Shown piece by piece: positions 31,830-33,867 of a DNA stretch of 33,867 bases (its first letter is position 1; the number at the start of each line of letters is the position of its first letter). The notes under the pieces were generated by a model. That model saw only the letters and a program-made list of their open reading frames with translations, was not told the origin of the DNA and searched no databases. The DNA is from Methylobacterium sp. WL119 (GTDB taxonomy: Bacteria > Pseudomonadota > Alphaproteobacteria > Rhizobiales > Beijerinckiaceae), in the NCBI RefSeq assembly GCF_008039875.1, contig NZ_VRUU01000054.1, positions 1 through 33,867 on the forward strand, given 5' to 3'. The translations under genes and the position numbers were made by a program.

Positions 31830-32853
31830 TTGATCTCGACATTGGCCATTCATGCAGCGTGGCAGAGGGCATAGGCCCAGGGTGCTGATAGGCGGAAGCG
31901 GGGTTTTGTTCGGGGGTGTCGGCGGGTTGATATCGCCGAAGTCTGCTCAGGCCAGATCGCGCATCGCACGGCGGCCAGCGCGTCGGAGAAGGTCGGACGC
32001 GGTTTCGGGTGCCACGCGGCGGCTGCAACGCGTCGTCCCTGGCGAGCCGGGAGCCGTGTGGCCAGCAGCGTAACGATCGAGAACAGGGCGAGCAGGCAGG
32101 GGGTGGTGCGGGCAATCGCTGTATCAGACCACTGCCGCTGCGTCTCGACGCCGAGATGAGCGCGGGTTTCCTGGAAGGTGACCTCGACGCTCCAGCGTCG
32201 CGCGAACCACGACACAATCTGGACTGGGTCGCGCGCGAGATCGGTGCAGAGTAGCGCCTGGGGCTCGAAGCGGTTCTCGGGATCGCGCATGAGCACTCAG
32301 CAAATCGGCACGCCGGCATGCCGGCATGTCGCCACACCGCATTGCCGGAGGCGATCTCGATCGTCCGTTCACTCGCCCCGTACCAGCCGGGCACCACGAC
32401 CTCTCGTCTAAGCGTGTCCTTGGCCGCGAGGGTCATGGCGAGCGTGGGGAGCCGTGCACCCTTCAGACAGGGGCGGCCGATCGTGGTCGGCAGCCGCATC
32501 GGAGCCGGATCATAGAGGGCTGCGTCTAGCCGCAGGCGGGTGATGGCCGTGACGCCGCCCCGGCGCAGGGCGTTGAGGAACAGCAGAGCGGAAAAGTCAC
32601 TGTCGCCGACCAGCACGAGGTCGCGCCCAGGCAGCCAGCGCCGCGCCTGAAGGGCGAGTTGGCGTCCGACGGCGAGCAGGGGTTTGTGTCGACGGCCCTG
32701 CTCCCGGCAGGCGCGCTCGGACGGCACCAGCGCGGTGAGGAACGGCAGCGCCCAGACCCGGCCTGCCCAGGGGATCGGAGCCAACAGCATCAGACTCATC
32801 CAGCGCAGGCCCCTCGCCTTGACGAAGTGGCTGTCGGACGAGCGCACCGGATC
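31830..32853 (-). mobile_element. Truncated second copy of the IS701-like element
   Basis: The left inverted repeat is present with four mismatches to the first copy (TTGATCTCGACATTGGCCA at 31830-31848). Homology to the first copy then runs until about 32853, where it breaks off at GCACCGGATC inside the 5' part of the transposase. The right end is missing. Same orientation as the copy at 11710-13177. Confidence 0.82.
31850..32853 (-). pseudogene. IS701-like transposase, 5'-truncated and frameshifted
   Basis: From the truncation point it reads DPVRSSDSHFVKARGLRWMS, LVLVGDSDFSALLFLNALRR (second Asp) and VVVPGWYGASERTIEIASG. After VWRHAGMPA the frame shifts (near 32300-32320) and continues MRDPENRFEPQALLCTDLAR, SVEVTFQETRAHLGVETQR (Glu region) and APWAYALCHAA with TGA at 31852-31850. 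The first catalytic Asp (LGLDDTIERR in the other copy) lies in the lost part. Confidence 0.82.
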
Positions 32854-32982
32854 AGTGCCGTCCGCTCGTTCTACCATCGTCACACGACCGACGATGCACT
32901 AACTTCGAACCTGGGCCACCGAACGGGGGTAGGCCATTAGAGCGGCGAGGCGTAGGACGAGGGCGGACCGGATCATGAAGTC

Positions 32983-33342
32983 CTATTCACCAGGTGCCTG
33001 GGCTGGATCTTTAATTGGGAACTCCGACACTTCCGCGTTAGCTTCAATGCGTTTGGCCGCCCATTTGTGCTGCTTGGCGTCAGACGCACAGTCAGGGCAT
33101 ATCGAGCGTACCGCTTGGTTGCTGCGGGCCGCAATACGACGATCAAAAGCATCCATCCGCTTACGCGCCTCCGCGTTGGCAATAGCACCCGTGATCGTCG
33201 GATCGTCAGGTGCCTGCTCGACGTGCGCCCCTTGCGTGCTGAGCGCTGTCGGCTGCGGATGTGGGGCAGCGAAGCGTGTTTGGGCTGCTGCAGGTTCAAT
33301 CAAGCTAATGAACACGATTATCGCGAAGGCGGCACGGCACAC
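32983..33342 (-). CDS. Small exported hypothetical protein
   Basis: 119 residues. The N terminus MCRAAFAIIVFISLIEPAAA is a clear signal peptide with cleavage likely after AAA, before QTRFAAP. The mature part is about 98 residues, hydrophilic, with a predicted helix (AIANAEARKRMDAFDRRIAA) and one Cys pair, SICPDC, which could form a disulphide or bind a metal in the periplasm. No known domain recognised. It has no operon partner in view; the truncated IS701-like copy lies downstream. Confidence 0.6.
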   Translation of the reverse strand: MCRAAFAIIVFISLIEPAAAQTRFAAPHPQPTALSTQGAHVEQAPDDPTITGAIANAEARKRMDAFDRRIAARSNQAVRSICPDCASDAKQHKWAAKRIEANAEVSEFPIKDPAQAPGE

Positions 33343-33821
33343 GGCAATGGCCTCACAAGAATGGCTGCCCGGTCGAAGTTAATCGAGCATCACGAGACAC
33401 GAACTACGTTACCGAAGGCTTAACCTTTGTCTGGACGCAGAGGTGCTCCTCCGCGCCCCCGGCCGAAGCCGACGCGATCAGAGAGGATCGGGACGGCATT
33501 CGGGGTCCGTCATCGCAGCGCAGCCCAGCCCCTTACCGTTGACTTAATCGTGCCTGCCGGCCGACATGCCATGTCCGGCTATGGCGCGCCCTGTGGCGAG
33601 TCGTGAGCCGGCATCAGGAGAGATCGCCGCGAGATAGACCCTGAAAAGCCAACAGCCCCTTCCCGGCAAGGAAGAGGCTGCTGAAAACCTGGGGCCTGGT
33701 GGGGCCGCGTCACTGCTCCCCACAAGCCATGTCTCCCCTCGGGAGTCAAGACGGAACGTGTTTCCGTCAACGGGAAGGCTTTGCCTGGACCCTAGCCGCG
33801 GCCCGTGAGGGACCGGGTTTG
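33343..33821. other. Gene-poor stretch with three successive hairpins
   Basis: No convincing ORF: a 63-residue minus-strand frame (33579-33770) crosses all the hairpins and looks like chance. The right half contains the hairpins described separately; the left half shows nothing. Confidence 0.4.
33653..33768. ncRNA. Possible structured RNA or leader with three hairpins
   Basis: Stem 1: 33653-33663 with 33670-33680 (11 positions, one mismatch, six-base loop). Stem 2: CTCCC 33733-33737 with GGGAG 33741-33745 (three-base loop). Stem 3: GACGGAA 33750-33756 with TTCCGTC 33762-33768 (five-base loop). They lie 54-170 bases ahead of the start of the edge gene at 33822 and could be its leader, or a small RNA, or on the minus strand a terminator region. 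No known RNA family was recognised. Confidence 0.3.
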
Positions 33822-33867
33822 ATGAACTACGCCTATGAAATCCGCCGGCAGGCGGAGGCGGCCCCGC
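33822..33867 (+). CDS. Start of a gene running off the right edge
   Basis: Fifteen codons from an ATG read MNYAYEIRRQAEAAP. A GAGGGA about 12 bases upstream could be the ribosome-binding site. The Ala/Arg-rich opening is typical of small Rhizobiales regulatory or replication-associated proteins, but far too little is visible to name it. Confidence 0.4.
   Translation, partial: MNYAYEIRRQAEAAP

Overview
This window is a polysaccharide (exopolysaccharide, capsule or O-antigen) biosynthesis island from a GC-rich alphaproteobacterium. The style of the IS elements, the GC-rich codon use and the small hypothetical proteins point to Methylobacterium or a close relative; that is an inference from familiarity, not a search. 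No rRNA, tRNA or CRISPR array is visible. Almost every non-transposon gene lies on the minus strand, and the genes are separated by many decayed insertion sequences from at least six families.

Left part (1-9794): an IS66 remnant (tnpA end, tnpB, 5' part of tnpC) is cut by a decayed IS3-family element. A short stretch with a small hypothetical gene and an amber-interrupted small gene follows. Next comes an ABC-2 polysaccharide export permease without its ATPase, an IS630 scar, and a SAM methyltransferase (the only real non-transposase gene on the plus strand here). Three IS elements then sit end to end (IS5 family, intact IS630, decayed IS630) and share target nucleotides. The permease and the methyltransferase are clearly AT-richer than their surroundings.

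Middle part (9795-20150): a secreted, tail-fibre-like protein, an IS701-like element with perfect 19-bp ends, and a GDP-sugar operon read leftwards: gmd (GDP-mannose 4,6-dehydratase), rmd (GDP-4-keto-6-deoxymannose reductase) and a manC (mannose-1-phosphate guanylyltransferase/isomerase) split by a one-base deletion. Together these would make GDP-D-rhamnose. A decayed IS481 element and a decayed IS66-type element with a perfect 8-bp target duplication follow.

Right part (20151-31437): one tightly packed leftward operon of seven genes. rfbF and rfbG make CDP-4-keto-6-deoxyglucose. A TylC3-type C-methyltransferase, an RmlC-like epimerase and an SDR reductase would turn it into a CDP-linked 3-C-methyl-6-deoxyhexose. 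The last two genes are a roughly 1585-residue fusion (MycE-like sugar O-methyltransferase, coiled coil, array of 38-residue repeats, RgpF rhamnan domain, GT4 glycosyltransferase) and a tandem GT2 glycosyltransferase. The picture is a rhamnose-containing polymer decorated with a branched C-methyl sugar and O-methyl groups. The giant fusion and the CDP-C-methyl-sugar cassette are the most interesting items.

Right edge (31438-33867): a second, 5'-truncated IS701-like copy in the same orientation as the first, so the two copies bracket about 18.7 kb of sugar genes; a small exported protein; a stretch with three consecutive hairpins; and the first codons of a gene that runs off the window.
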